From: a bacterium
GTDB taxonomy: Bacteria; Bacillota; Clostridia; Lachnospirales; Lachnospiraceae
Direction: 5' to 3'
Length of the DNA stretch: 64,000 nucleotides
Assembly (NCBI GenBank): GCA_004562765.1
Contig: SFRL01000033.1
Span: 7,931 to 71,930, forward strand
Shown: in pieces, positions 41,236 through 50,580 of the stretch
Layout of the letters: each line of letters opens with the position of its first letter
How positions within the stretch are numbered: the first letter of the stretch is position 1
The notes under the pieces: model-generated
What the model saw: only the letters and a program-made list of their open reading frames with translations
The model's database searches: none
What the model was told of the DNA's origin: nothing
Position numbers and translations under genes: made by a program

Positions 41236-42114
41236 ATGGCAGAAGTAGATAACAAAGCCTCCAGACAGGGCAAAGCTAAGAAAACTGTCGGAACGATCCT
41301 GGCAACCGGATTTTTTGCGGTCTTGAGTGCGATCATCATTTTTCCGGTGTTCGCTGGACTGCTGGCATCGTTCCGTCCGGGTACAGAATTGATCCGCCGC
41401 GGATTGTCAATCAATCTTGACTTTTCCACCATGAACCTGAATAATTATAATTATCTGTTTTCAGGAAATGCGGATAGTCAGAAGTACTTTATGTGGTATA
41501 AAAATTCACTGGTCATCACGATCGTTTCTGTGGTACTGACATTGTTTATCTGCTACTTTGTGGCATATGGCTTGTCTATGTACAAATTCAAGGGTCAGAA
41601 TCTTCTGTTTTTCCTTGTGATCGCAACGATGATGGTGCCTTTTGAGATCTTGATGCTTCCGTTATATAAGGAAATCATTGCGTTGCATCTGATCGATACT
41701 TATGTCGGTGTTATTATCATCGGACTGTGTAATGCTTCCACGATCTTTTTCTTCCGTCAGTTCTTATCCGGACTGCCGAAGGAACTGTTGGACGCTGCTC
41801 GTATCGATGGCGCTACTGAGTATGGTATCGCAGTCAAGATCATTTTACCGCTGGCAAAGCCGGCATTTGCTTCCATGGGTATTCTGCAGGCGATGGGAAC
41901 CTGGAATGCGATCCTCTGGCCGCTTCTTGTATTAAAGGGCGCAGAGAAGTTTACGCTTCCGATCGGTCTGAACACGCTGCTGACACCTTACGGAAACAAC
42001 TATGATGTGCTGATCGCGGGTTCCATGTTTGGTATCCTGCCGATCTTCGTGATCTTCCTGATCTTCCAGAAATATATTATCGAGGGTATGACTGCAGGAG
42101 CAGTTAAGGGCTAA
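41236..42114 (+). CDS. Sugar ABC transporter permease, MalG/UgpE type
   Basis: 292 residues, six membrane helices, EAA loop LLDAARIDGATEYGIAVKIILPLAKP. It starts two bases after its partner's stop behind AAGGAGG. Together they form the import channel. A short basic N-terminal tail (KASRQGKAKKT) precedes the first helix. The role in arabinan uptake follows from the neighbours, not from the sequence itself. Confidence 0.92.
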   Translation: MAEVDNKASRQGKAKKTVGTILATGFFAVLSAIIIFPVFAGLLASFRPGTELIRRGLSINLDFSTMNLNNYNYLFSGNADSQKYFMWYKNSLVITIVSVVLTLFICYFVAYGLSMYKFKGQNLLFFLVIATMMVPFEILMLPLYKEIIALHLIDTYVGVIIIGLCNASTIFFFRQFLSGLPKELLDAARIDGATEYGIAVKIILPLAKPAFASMGILQAMGTWNAILWPLLVLKGAEKFTLPIGLNTLLTPYGNNYDVLIAGSMFGILPIFVIFLIFQKYIIEGMTAGAVKG

Positions 42115-42134
42115 AAAAGTCAAAAGGAGTAGAT

Positions 42135-43655
42135 ATGGCAAAACTGATTATTAACAACGAGAGTAAAAAGAGCACGATCGCACCTGAGATCTACGGACAT
42201 TTTTCCGAGCATCTCGGACGGTGCATCTATGAGGGATTGTATGTGGGAGAAGACTCTGACATCCCGAATGTTAACGGTATGCGTACCGATGTTGTCGAGG
42301 CATTGAAGGAGATGAAGATTCCGGTACTTCGCTGGCCGGGCGGATGCTTCGCTGACGAATATCACTGGATGGACGGTATCGGACCGAAGGCATCCAGAAA
42401 GAAAATGATCAATACCCATTGGGGCGGTGTTGTGGAGGACAACAGCTTCGGAACCCATGAGTTTTTTGAACTGTGTCGTCAGTTGGGCTGCAAAACCTAT
42501 ATCAACGGCAATGTCGGAAGCGGAACCGTCCGTGAGATGAGTGAGTGGGTGGAGTACATGACATTTAACGGCGTTTCACCGATGGCTGATCTGCGCAAGG
42601 AGAATGGTCATGAGGAGCCGTGGAAGGTTGACTATTTCGGTGTCGGCAATGAGAACTGGGGCTGTGGCGGAAATATGCGTCCCCAGCATTATGCAGACGA
42701 GTACCGCAGATATCAGACCTATGTGAGAAATTATGCGGGAAACGCGCCGATCCAGAAAATCTGCTGCGGACCGAATGTGGATGACTACGCATGGACAAAG
42801 GGTGTGCTGGAGACCTGCTATGATCACAGTGAGCCTCGTTTCCACGGATTTATGGACGGACTTTCCCTGCATTATTACACACTTCCCGAGGTGGAGGATG
42901 ATTGGAACAAGAAGGGCAGTGCGACAGACTTTACCGAGGAGATCTTCTACCAGACCTTAAAGCGCGGTTACTATATGGAAGAGCTGATCAACCGTCACAG
43001 CGCGATCATGGATGAGTATGATCCCGACAAGCAGATCGGTCTGATCGTGGATGAGTGGGGCATCTGGACGGATGTGGAGCCGGGTACCAATCCGGGCTTC
43101 TTATATCAGCAGAATACCATGCGTGATGCGCTCGTTGCAGGTATGACGCTGAACATTTTCAACAAGCATTGCGACCGTGTCAAGATGGCTTGTATCGCAC
43201 AGCTCATCAATGTATTGCAGTCTGTGATGCTGACAGACGGCGACAAGATGATCAAGACACCGACCTATCATGTATTCCATATGTATCGTCATCATCAGGG
43301 AGCGGAATTGCTCTCCAGCGAGCTGATGGGCGCAGGAACGGTCGGCGCCGGCAAAAATGAGCTGCCGAAGGTGATCGAGTCTGCTTCTGTAGATGCGGAT
43401 GGTATCATCACTATCACACTGACAAACAACTCTCTGGAATCCGCTGAGACAGTGGATGTTCAGTTGACTGCTGACGCAGCAGCTTACAATGTGGCAGAGG
43501 CTTCTGTTGTAGCAGGTGCGATGAACGCACACAACACGTTCGAGGCTCCTGAGGTCGTGACAGAGCAGCAGTTTAGCGCATATGAGAAGACCGCAGACGG
43601 AATCCGCGTGGAGCTTCCGGCTTGCAGCGTCGTAAGTATCCGCTTGAAAAAATAG
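42135..43655 (+). CDS. GH51 alpha-L-arabinofuranosidase
   Basis: 506 residues, the usual length for this cytoplasmic retaining enzyme. N-terminal APEIYGHFSEHLGRCIYEG and VLRWPGGCFADEYHW are hallmark. The acid/base is E173 (GVGNENWG) and the nucleophile E307 (LIVDEWGIW). The C-terminal beta domain begins about residue 390. It releases terminal L-arabinofuranose from imported oligosaccharides. It is the fourth gene of the importer operon, 20 bases after the permease, behind AAAGGAGT. Confidence 0.96.
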   Translation: MAKLIINNESKKSTIAPEIYGHFSEHLGRCIYEGLYVGEDSDIPNVNGMRTDVVEALKEMKIPVLRWPGGCFADEYHWMDGIGPKASRKKMINTHWGGVVEDNSFGTHEFFELCRQLGCKTYINGNVGSGTVREMSEWVEYMTFNGVSPMADLRKENGHEEPWKVDYFGVGNENWGCGGNMRPQHYADEYRRYQTYVRNYAGNAPIQKICCGPNVDDYAWTKGVLETCYDHSEPRFHGFMDGLSLHYYTLPEVEDDWNKKGSATDFTEEIFYQTLKRGYYMEELINRHSAIMDEYDPDKQIGLIVDEWGIWTDVEPGTNPGFLYQQNTMRDALVAGMTLNIFNKHCDRVKMACIAQLINVLQSVMLTDGDKMIKTPTYHVFHMYRHHQGAELLSSELMGAGTVGAGKNELPKVIESASVDADGIITITLTNNSLESAETVDVQLTADAAAYNVAEASVVAGAMNAHNTFEAPEVVTEQQFSAYEKTADGIRVELPACSVVSIRLKK

Positions 43656-43689
43656 TTTTTAAATCCCTTAATAGTTTAGTTGATTTCAT

Positions 43690-43722
43690 GTGAAGTGACG
43701 GGAATTTTTCCCGTCACTTCAC
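43690..43722 (+). other. Strong hairpin in front of the GH127 gene
   Basis: GTGAAGTGACGGG, loop AATTTTT, CCCGTCACTTCAC: 13 perfect pairs with no T run after it, ending 7 bases before the GGAGGAG site. More likely an mRNA processing or stability element than a terminator. Confidence 0.7.
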
Positions 43723-43741
43723 TATATAGGAGGAGAAGTGT

Positions 43742-45670
43742 ATGAGCAGAGAGATCAGATTGGATCAGGTACAGGTCAGGGACGGCTTCTGGACACAGAT
43801 GCAGAACCTCGTGACAGATGTCGTGATCCCGTTTCAGGAGCGTGTGTTAAACGATAAAGAGGAGGGCGTGGAAAAGAGCCATGCCATTGACAATTTCCGC
43901 ATCGCGGCAGGACTTGCCGAGGGTGAGTTTTATGGGATGGTCTTTCAGGACAGTGATGTGGCAAAATGGCTGGAGGGTGTGGCATATTCCCTTGTGATCA
44001 AACCGGATGCGGATCTGGAAGCACGGGCGGATGCGATCATTGATATTGTGGCGCAGGCACAGCAGGAGGACGGATATCTCAACACCTATTTTACGATCAA
44101 GGAGCCGGAGCACCGTTGGCAGAACCTGCTGGAGTGCCATGAACTGTACTGCGCGGGACATATGATGGAGGCAGCGGCGGCTTACTATGAGGCGACCGGA
44201 AAAGACAAGCTTTTGCATGTCATGGAGCGCATGGCGGATCACATCATCAGCCGTTTTGGTAATGGGGACGGAAAGGTCAAAGGAATCCCCGGACATCAGG
44301 AGGTGGAGATCGGTCTGATGCGCATGTATCATGTGACCGGAAAGCCAGAATACAAAGCTATGGCACGCTATTTTCTTGAGGAGCGCGGAAAGGATCCGGA
44401 CTTTTTCAAGGAAGAGGCAAAAAAGCGTGACTGGGAGCATTTCGGCATGAAGCCTGAGGACACGAAGTACAACCAGAGCCATGCGACGGTCTACGAGCAG
44501 GATGAGGCAGTGGGACACAGCGTTCGCGCGGTCTATATGTATACGGCGATGGCGGATCTGGCGGCAGAGGACGGAGACGAAAAACTGCTGGAAGCCTGCA
44601 GACGCCTCTGGAATAATATGATCCAAAAGAAAATGTACATTACCGGAGGTATCGGGGCAACGGTTGTGGGAGAGTCCTTTTCTGTGCCCTATGAGCTGCC
44701 GAATGACACCGTGTATGCGGAGACGTGCGCGTCCATCGGACTGGTATTTTTTGCAAAGCAGATGTTGAAGAGCGAAAAACGCGGAACCTATGCAGATGTG
44801 ATGGAACGTGCGCTCTACAACGGCATCATCAGCGGCATGCAGCGCGACGGTAAGCGGTTTTTCTATGTAAATCCGCTGGAGGTAAATCCGGGTACATCCG
44901 GTGTGGCAGCAGGCTACGAGCATGTGATCCCGGAGCGTCCGGGCTGGTATGCGTGCGCGTGCTGCCCGCCCAATCTGGTGCGCATGGTAACTTCTCTCGG
45001 AAAATATGCGTGGGATGAGGACGAGGGTACGATCTGGTCGCACTTGTTTATCGGAAGCGAGGCATCTTTTGAGAAGGCGGACATCCGTGTGGAGAGCAGC
45101 TATCCGTGGGAAGGCTGTGTGATCTATCATGTGGCGGCAAAATGCGAGGAAAACTTTACGCTGGCGATCCATATTCCTTCCTATATTCATCATGCACAGC
45201 TTGTGGTAAAGATCAACGGAAGAACGGTGGTCACGGATGCTGCCATGAAAGATGGCTATCTGTATCTGGATCGAAGCTGGGGCAGCGCGGATGAGGTGAC
45301 GATCGAATTCGAGATGCCCGTCAGAAAGGTCTATGCCAACACGAAGGTACGTGAGGATGTTGGATGCGTGGCGATCATGCGCGGACCGGTCGTTTACTGT
45401 TTTGAGGGTGTGGACAACGGCGAGGATATTCAGGCGCTGTTCATTAATAAAGAGTTATACGCGCAGACGGCGACCGGCACAGAGGGCGTTCTGGAGGGGA
45501 TGACGCTTCTTGATATTTCAGGAAAGCGGCTTACCTATGCCGGAGGCGATGACCTCTACTGTGAGCAGGCGCCGCAGACGGAGCCTGTGACGCTGCGGGC
45601 GATCCCCTATTTCGCGTGGGGCAACCGCGGACTGAATCAGATGCGTGTGTGGATGCACGAAGAGCGATAG
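43742..45670 (+). CDS. GH127 beta-L-arabinofuranosidase
   Basis: 642 residues of the HypBA1 family, which removes beta-linked L-arabinofuranose, as found on hydroxyproline-rich plant glycoproteins. The zinc-cysteine active site is complete: E327 and C329 (YAETCAS), C405, and C407-C408 (CACCPPN); spacing agrees with the characterised enzyme. The (alpha/alpha) barrel occupies the first about 430 residues and beta domains follow. No signal peptide, so it acts on imported material. It extends the locus beyond alpha-linked pectic arabinan. Confidence 0.93.
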   Translation: MSREIRLDQVQVRDGFWTQMQNLVTDVVIPFQERVLNDKEEGVEKSHAIDNFRIAAGLAEGEFYGMVFQDSDVAKWLEGVAYSLVIKPDADLEARADAIIDIVAQAQQEDGYLNTYFTIKEPEHRWQNLLECHELYCAGHMMEAAAAYYEATGKDKLLHVMERMADHIISRFGNGDGKVKGIPGHQEVEIGLMRMYHVTGKPEYKAMARYFLEERGKDPDFFKEEAKKRDWEHFGMKPEDTKYNQSHATVYEQDEAVGHSVRAVYMYTAMADLAAEDGDEKLLEACRRLWNNMIQKKMYITGGIGATVVGESFSVPYELPNDTVYAETCASIGLVFFAKQMLKSEKRGTYADVMERALYNGIISGMQRDGKRFFYVNPLEVNPGTSGVAAGYEHVIPERPGWYACACCPPNLVRMVTSLGKYAWDEDEGTIWSHLFIGSEASFEKADIRVESSYPWEGCVIYHVAAKCEENFTLAIHIPSYIHHAQLVVKINGRTVVTDAAMKDGYLYLDRSWGSADEVTIEFEMPVRKVYANTKVREDVGCVAIMRGPVVYCFEGVDNGEDIQALFINKELYAQTATGTEGVLEGMTLLDISGKRLTYAGGDDLYCEQAPQTEPVTLRAIPYFAWGNRGLNQMRVWMHEER

Positions 45671-45728
45671 CACATACTTCATTTCGATGCCACTTTTGGT
45701 AAAAATGTTGCAAACCGTCCGAGAGGAA

Positions 45729-45757
45729 TTGAAATGGCGGCGGCGCGAAGCTATAAT
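45729..45757 (+). promoter_or_regulatory. Promoter of the galK leader
   Basis: TTGAAA and perfect TATAAT with a 17-base spacer, upstream of the hairpin at 45771-45808. Confidence 0.6.
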
Positions 45758-45770
45758 ATCATACAGGAAG

Positions 45771-45808
45771 ACGGCGACGGGAATCACGTAGTTTCCGCCG
45801 CCGTTTTT
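45771..45808 (+). terminator. Terminator-like hairpin before galK
   Basis: ACGGCGACGG pairs with CCGCCGCCGT (one mismatch), then TTTTAT. It ends the upstream operon or attenuates the galK transcript, which appears to start just before it. Confidence 0.75.
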
Positions 45809-45856
45809 ATGATTTTCGGATGTAGTTAAAAGGATAAAATAATGGAGGGTATTGCA

Positions 45857-47023
45857 ATGCAGGAGAAATTATTAGAGAAATTTAAAGAACTTTTTGGGGC
45901 AGAGGGAGAGATCCGTACATACTTTGCGCCCGGACGTGTGAACATGATCGGAGAGCACACCGATTACAACGGCGGACATGTATTTCCGTGTGCATTGACG
46001 ATCGGTACTTATGGGGTTGTACGCAAGCGTGAGGACAACAAGCTGCGTTTTTATTCCATGAATTTTGAGAATCTGGGTATTATCGAGTCAAGTCTCGATG
46101 ACCTCAAGCCCGATCCGGCGGCAGACTGGACAAACTACCCGAAGGGAGTGATCTGGGCATTCGGAGAGAAGGGCATGAAGATCACACAGGGTATGGATCT
46201 GCTGCTTTTCGGAAATATTCCCAACGGATCAGGTCTCAGCTCTTCCGCATCTGTGGAGGTGCTGACCGGATATATTTTAAAGGATTTTTACGGCTGTGAC
46301 GTGACCAATCAGGACATCGCTCTGATCGGACAGTTTTCAGAGAACAAGTTCAACGGCGTCAACTGCGGCATCATGGATCAGTTCGCAATCGCAATGGGCA
46401 AGAAGGGACATGCGATCTTCCTCGATACTGCAACTTTGGAGTACACCTATGCACCCATCGAGCTGAAAGACGCAAAGATCGTGATCTCCTGCTCAAATAA
46501 AAAGCGCGGACTTGGCGATTCCAAGTACAACGAGCGCCGCGCGGAGTGTGAAAAGGCGCTGGAGGAGATCCAGCAGTTTGCGGGTGTCAAGAGTCTCGGA
46601 GAGTTGAGTGAGGAAGAATTCGAGAAGTTCAAGTCAGCCATCAAGGATGAGGACCGCGTAAAGCGTGCAAGACATGCAGTCTATGAGAACCAGCGCACCA
46701 TCAAGGCTGTGGAGGCATTGAAAAATAACGATGTGGAGCTGTTCGGAAAACTTATGAACGAGTCTCATGTATCTCTGCGTGATGATTACGAAGTGACCGG
46801 TATTGAGCTGGATACACTGGCAGAGGAAGCATGGAAGGTGGACGGCGTGATCGGTTCCCGTATGACGGGCGCCGGCTTCGGCGGATGCTCTGTCAGCATT
46901 GTGAAAAATGATGCAGTGGACACCTTTATCGAGCAGGTTGGCAAGGCATATGAGGAAAAGATCGGCTACGCGGCAGACTTCTATGTGGTAGAGATCGGTG
47001 ACGGCCCGGTGAGACTTGCGTAG
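45857..47023 (+). CDS. galK: Galactokinase
   Basis: Phosphorylates galactose to galactose-1-phosphate (Leloir pathway, cytoplasm). About 388 residues. All three GHMP-kinase motifs are visible: GRVNMIGEHTDYNGG near the N terminus, the ATP loop GSGLSSSASVE, and RMTGAGFGGC near the C terminus. ATG 45857 is preferred to 45842 because GGAGG lies just upstream. galT follows after 66 bases. Placement next to the arabinan genes suggests use of galactose from arabinogalactan or glycoproteins. Confidence 0.96.
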   Translation: MQEKLLEKFKELFGAEGEIRTYFAPGRVNMIGEHTDYNGGHVFPCALTIGTYGVVRKREDNKLRFYSMNFENLGIIESSLDDLKPDPAADWTNYPKGVIWAFGEKGMKITQGMDLLLFGNIPNGSGLSSSASVEVLTGYILKDFYGCDVTNQDIALIGQFSENKFNGVNCGIMDQFAIAMGKKGHAIFLDTATLEYTYAPIELKDAKIVISCSNKKRGLGDSKYNERRAECEKALEEIQQFAGVKSLGELSEEEFEKFKSAIKDEDRVKRARHAVYENQRTIKAVEALKNNDVELFGKLMNESHVSLRDDYEVTGIELDTLAEEAWKVDGVIGSRMTGAGFGGCSVSIVKNDAVDTFIEQVGKAYEEKIGYAADFYVVEIGDGPVRLA

Positions 47024-47089
47024 TGGAAGATGGTATGTCGTCACGCCTGAGGGAGTGATACTGCTTGGAAGTTAGGAGGATAATAAAAA

Positions 47090-48640
47090 ATGAGCGAAAT
47101 TCAGGAAATTCAGATAGAAAAAAATATATTGACACTGGTGGATTACGCGCTGGCAACAAGACTGATCGATCCGCTGGATACGACGTTTACGATCAACCGT
47201 CTGCTGGAGCTGTTTGCGCTGGATGAGATCGATGAGGAGCTGGTGCGCACATGGGAAGAAAGCCCCCGTATGACGCAGGAGCAGGCAGAGGCATGTCTGG
47301 AAACCGTGCTGGGCGAGATGTGTGATTATGCATATGCAAAAGGCATCACCACCGAGAACAGTGTGGTTTACCGTGATCTGTTCGACACAAAGATCATGAG
47401 CCTGCTCATGCCCCGTCCCAGTGAGGTCATCAGCAATTTTGAAAACCTGTATGCAAATACGTCACCGGAGGCGGCGACCGATTATTTCTACAAATTGAGC
47501 TGTGACAGTAATTATATCCGTCGTTACCGCATCAAAAAGGATCTGAAGTGGACGACAGAGACGGAGTACGGTACGCTGGATATCACAGTCAACCTCTCCA
47601 AGCCGGAGAAGGATCCGAAGGCGATCGCAGCAGCAAAGCTGGCAAAGCAGAGCGGCTATCCGAAGTGTCTGCTGTGCAAGGAGAATGAAGGTTATGCAGG
47701 TCGCGTCAATCACCCTGCGCGCCAGAATCACCGTGTGATCCCGGTGACCATCAACAACAGTGGCTGGTGCTTCCAGTATTCGCCCTATGTATATTACAAT
47801 GAGCACTGTATCGTGTTCAATTCACAGCATATTCCCATGAAGATCGAGCGTGCGACCTTCGGGAAGCTTTTGGATTTTGTGGAGCAGTTCCCTCATTATT
47901 TCGTGGGAAGCAACGCGGATCTGCCCATCGTCGGCGGCTCCATTCTGAGCCACGATCATTTCCAGGGCGGACATTATGAATTTGCGATGGCAAAGGCTCC
48001 GGTGGAAAAAGAGATCCGGTTTGAGGGCTTTGATGATATTCAGGCAGGCATTGTGAAATGGCCGATGTCCGTGATCCGTCTGGACTGCGCAGACAAGGAG
48101 CGCCTGATCGAGCTGGCGGACAAGATCCTTCTGGCATGGCGCGGCTACACGGATGAGGCAGCGTTTGTGTTTGCCGAGACCGACGGAGAGCCCCACAACA
48201 CCATCACCCCCATCGCCAGAAAGCGTGGGGATCAGTTTGAGCTGGATCTGGTACTGCGCAACAACATTACCACCGAAGAACATCCGCTGGGCGTTTATCA
48301 TCCCCATGCAAAGCTGCATCACATCAAAAAGGAGAACATCGGACTGATCGAGGTCATGGGTCTGGCAGTTCTCCCGGCACGCTTAAAGGACGAGATCGCG
48401 GGACTGGCAGAGGCGTTGGTAAATGGCAAAGATATCCGTGCAGACGAGATGTTGGAGAAACATGCAGACTGGGTAGACGAGTTCAGACCGAAGTATGACT
48501 CCATCACAAAGGACAACGTGGACGACATCTTAAAGAAGGAGGTCGGACTGGTATTTTCTGAGGTATTGGAGGATGCCGGTGTTTACAAATGCACCCCCGA
48601 GGGACGCGAGGCGTTCATCCGGTTCATCGAGAGCGTATAG
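47090..48640 (+). CDS. galT: UDP-glucose-hexose-1-phosphate uridylyltransferase, class II
   Basis: 516 residues, the length of the Firmicutes class II GalT (class I is about 350). Active-site regions are CIVFNSQHIPMKI and VGGSILSHDHFQGGHYEFAM with the catalytic histidine cluster, plus HPARQNHRVIPV. It exchanges galactose-1-phosphate with UDP-glucose, completing use of the product of galK. It starts behind AGGAGG in the same operon and ends at a strong terminator. No galE is in the window. Confidence 0.95.
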   Translation: MSEIQEIQIEKNILTLVDYALATRLIDPLDTTFTINRLLELFALDEIDEELVRTWEESPRMTQEQAEACLETVLGEMCDYAYAKGITTENSVVYRDLFDTKIMSLLMPRPSEVISNFENLYANTSPEAATDYFYKLSCDSNYIRRYRIKKDLKWTTETEYGTLDITVNLSKPEKDPKAIAAAKLAKQSGYPKCLLCKENEGYAGRVNHPARQNHRVIPVTINNSGWCFQYSPYVYYNEHCIVFNSQHIPMKIERATFGKLLDFVEQFPHYFVGSNADLPIVGGSILSHDHFQGGHYEFAMAKAPVEKEIRFEGFDDIQAGIVKWPMSVIRLDCADKERLIELADKILLAWRGYTDEAAFVFAETDGEPHNTITPIARKRGDQFELDLVLRNNITTEEHPLGVYHPHAKLHHIKKENIGLIEVMGLAVLPARLKDEIAGLAEALVNGKDIRADEMLEKHADWVDEFRPKYDSITKDNVDDILKKEVGLVFSEVLEDAGVYKCTPEGREAFIRFIESV

Positions 48641-48666
48641 AAAAATAGTCTCAGAACAAACATTTT

Positions 48667-48705
48667 AGTGGCACGATCCTTTTTCGGGGTCGTGCCACTT
48701 TTTTC
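48667..48705 (+). terminator. Terminator after galT
   Basis: AGTGGCACGA ... TCGTGCCACT with a 13-base loop, followed by TTTTTT. Confidence 0.92.
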
Positions 48706-48739
48706 CGGTCCCCCTGACCAAAAAAAGAGGCATAAGCTA

Positions 48740-48768
48740 TTGTTATGACTGTAAAAAAGGTGTATAAT
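48740..48768 (+). promoter_or_regulatory. Promoter of the type IV pilus operon
   Basis: TTGTTA and perfect TATAAT with a 17-base spacer, about 75 bases before pilB. Confidence 0.75.
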
Positions 48769-48775
48769 ATACAAA

Positions 48776-48806
48776 AAATTTGTCGGCAAGTGATGAAATT
48801 TGTCGG
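48776..48806 (+). repeat. Direct repeats in the pilus operon leader
   Basis: AAATTTGTCGG occurs at 48776-48786 and 48796-48806, 20 bases apart, right at the expected transcription start. Candidate regulator or RNA-level control site. Confidence 0.5.
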
Positions 48807-48842
48807 TTTTATCCAAAAAATGGTAAAAACAGGGAGCGGCAC

Positions 48843-50549
48843 ATGGCAGTTAGAGGAACAAAGAAGCGTATCGGAGATATGCTGATCGAAGAACACCTGA
48901 TCACACAGGAACAATTGGAGCGGGCGCTTGAGATCGCCCGGGAGTCAGGAAAGAAGATCGGTGAGACTCTGGTAGAGAACGGATATACAACGGACGAAGC
49001 GATCATGCGCGCCCTGTCCAATCAGCTTGGCATAGAGATCGTATCGCTCGCCGGTGTGCGCATATCCGATGAGATGATTCGTCTGGCAAACGCTTCGGTG
49101 CTTCGCAAAAACCGCATGGTTCCGCTGGAATATTTTCAGGGCAATATGAATATCATCAAGGTCGCCATGGCTGATCCGATGGATATGGCGGCGATCGATG
49201 ACTTTACGATCATCACGAACTTACAGGTGGAGCCGGTGCTGGCGCTGCCCAGTGAGATCATGGTGACACTGGACCGGTATTTTGGCAATGACGAGACCAT
49301 GGAGGCTGCGCAGAAGTATGCGGATGAACGCCGTGCCATGGAGGCAGCCAGCCAGGACACAGAGTACGATGAAAATGTCAGCAATTCACCGATCGTAAAG
49401 ATCGTTAATTCCATGATCGAGCAGGCGGCAAGACAGCGGGCCTCCGATATACATATTGAAGCACTGGAACGGGTGGTGCGGGTAAGATTCCGTATCGACG
49501 GAGCGCTTTATGAAAAGTTCACCTATGATATCCACCTGCTTCCGGCGATCATCGCCAGATTAAAGATCATTGGCGGAATGGATATCTCTGAAAAACGAAA
49601 ACCGCAGGACGGACGTATCACCTATGTGGTAGATCGCGTGGAGTACGATATCCGTGCATCCATCCTGCCGACTGTTTATGGCGAGAAATGCGTTATGCGT
49701 CTGGCGCAAAAGCGCATGCTGACAAAGCAGAAGAGTGAGCTGGGCTTCTCGGAAGAAGAGATGCGGCAGTTTGACAATATCCTGAAAAATCCCAACGGAA
49801 TCATTCTGGTCACGGGACCTACCGGAAGCGGTAAGTCCACCACGCTGTACACAGCGCTCAGTGAGCTGAATAAAGAGGATGTAAATATTATTACCGTCGA
49901 GGACCCGGTGGAGGCAAACATTGACGGTATCAATCAGGTGCAGACGAACGTCAAGGCAGATCTGACCTTTGCGTCCGCACTTCGTTCCATTCTGCGACAG
50001 GATCCGGATATCATCATGATCGGTGAGATCCGTGATACAGAGACGGCGCAGATCGCAGTGCAGGCGTCCATTACGGGACATCTGGTGGTCAGTACCCTGC
50101 ATACGAACAGCTCCGCAAGTACATTGACCCGTCTGATGGATATGGGTGTAGAGAGCTATCTGCTGGCAGATTCCATGGTAGGTGTTATTGCCCAGCGACT
50201 GGTGCGCAGACTCTGTCCGGAGTGCAAGACTGCTTACGAGGCATCCGAAGACGAAAAGGAGATCCTCGGACTGCCGACGGATGAAGCGCTGACACTGTAC
50301 AAGCCATGTGGATGTGAGCAGTGTAACAATACCGGCTATCGCGGACGAATCGGTGTCTATGAGATCATGACGATCACGCCGCGCATCCGCCATGTGATCT
50401 CCAAGCGCGGAACGGCGGAGCAGATCCGCGACGTAGCGCTGGAGGAGGGAATGCATACGCTGCGCATGAGCGCTTCCAAGCTGGTATTGGAAGGGATCAC
50501 CGCATTCTCGGAGATGATCAAGGTATCATTCGAAAACGAATCAATGTAG
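48843..50549 (+). CDS. pilB: Type IV pilus assembly ATPase PilB
   Basis: The extension motor of the pilus, about 568 residues. Residues about 8-75 form an MshEN-type N-terminal domain (KRIGDMLIEEHLITQEQLERAL, KIGETLVENGYTTDEAI); such domains bind cyclic-di-GMP in characterised homologues. The GspE ATPase core has Walker A GPTGSGKST with K331, an Asp box, Walker B (DIIMIGEIRD) and the His box (STLHTNSSA). A tetracysteine zinc site follows (CPEC..CGCEQC). ATG 48843 follows GGGAG; the 21-residue upstream extension lacks a ribosome site. Confidence 0.95.
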   Translation: MAVRGTKKRIGDMLIEEHLITQEQLERALEIARESGKKIGETLVENGYTTDEAIMRALSNQLGIEIVSLAGVRISDEMIRLANASVLRKNRMVPLEYFQGNMNIIKVAMADPMDMAAIDDFTIITNLQVEPVLALPSEIMVTLDRYFGNDETMEAAQKYADERRAMEAASQDTEYDENVSNSPIVKIVNSMIEQAARQRASDIHIEALERVVRVRFRIDGALYEKFTYDIHLLPAIIARLKIIGGMDISEKRKPQDGRITYVVDRVEYDIRASILPTVYGEKCVMRLAQKRMLTKQKSELGFSEEEMRQFDNILKNPNGIILVTGPTGSGKSTTLYTALSELNKEDVNIITVEDPVEANIDGINQVQTNVKADLTFASALRSILRQDPDIIMIGEIRDTETAQIAVQASITGHLVVSTLHTNSSASTLTRLMDMGVESYLLADSMVGVIAQRLVRRLCPECKTAYEASEDEKEILGLPTDEALTLYKPCGCEQCNNTGYRGRIGVYEIMTITPRIRHVISKRGTAEQIRDVALEEGMHTLRMSASKLVLEGITAFSEMIKVSFENESM

Positions 50550-50580
50550 TCTGCATCTGTGCAGGCATTTAGGAGATAAC

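Noticed and set aside
43847..45193. Long open frame on the minus strand (448 codons)
   Set aside because: It is antisense to the intact GH127 gene with complete active-site residues; the translation has no recognisable features and reflects codon bias.
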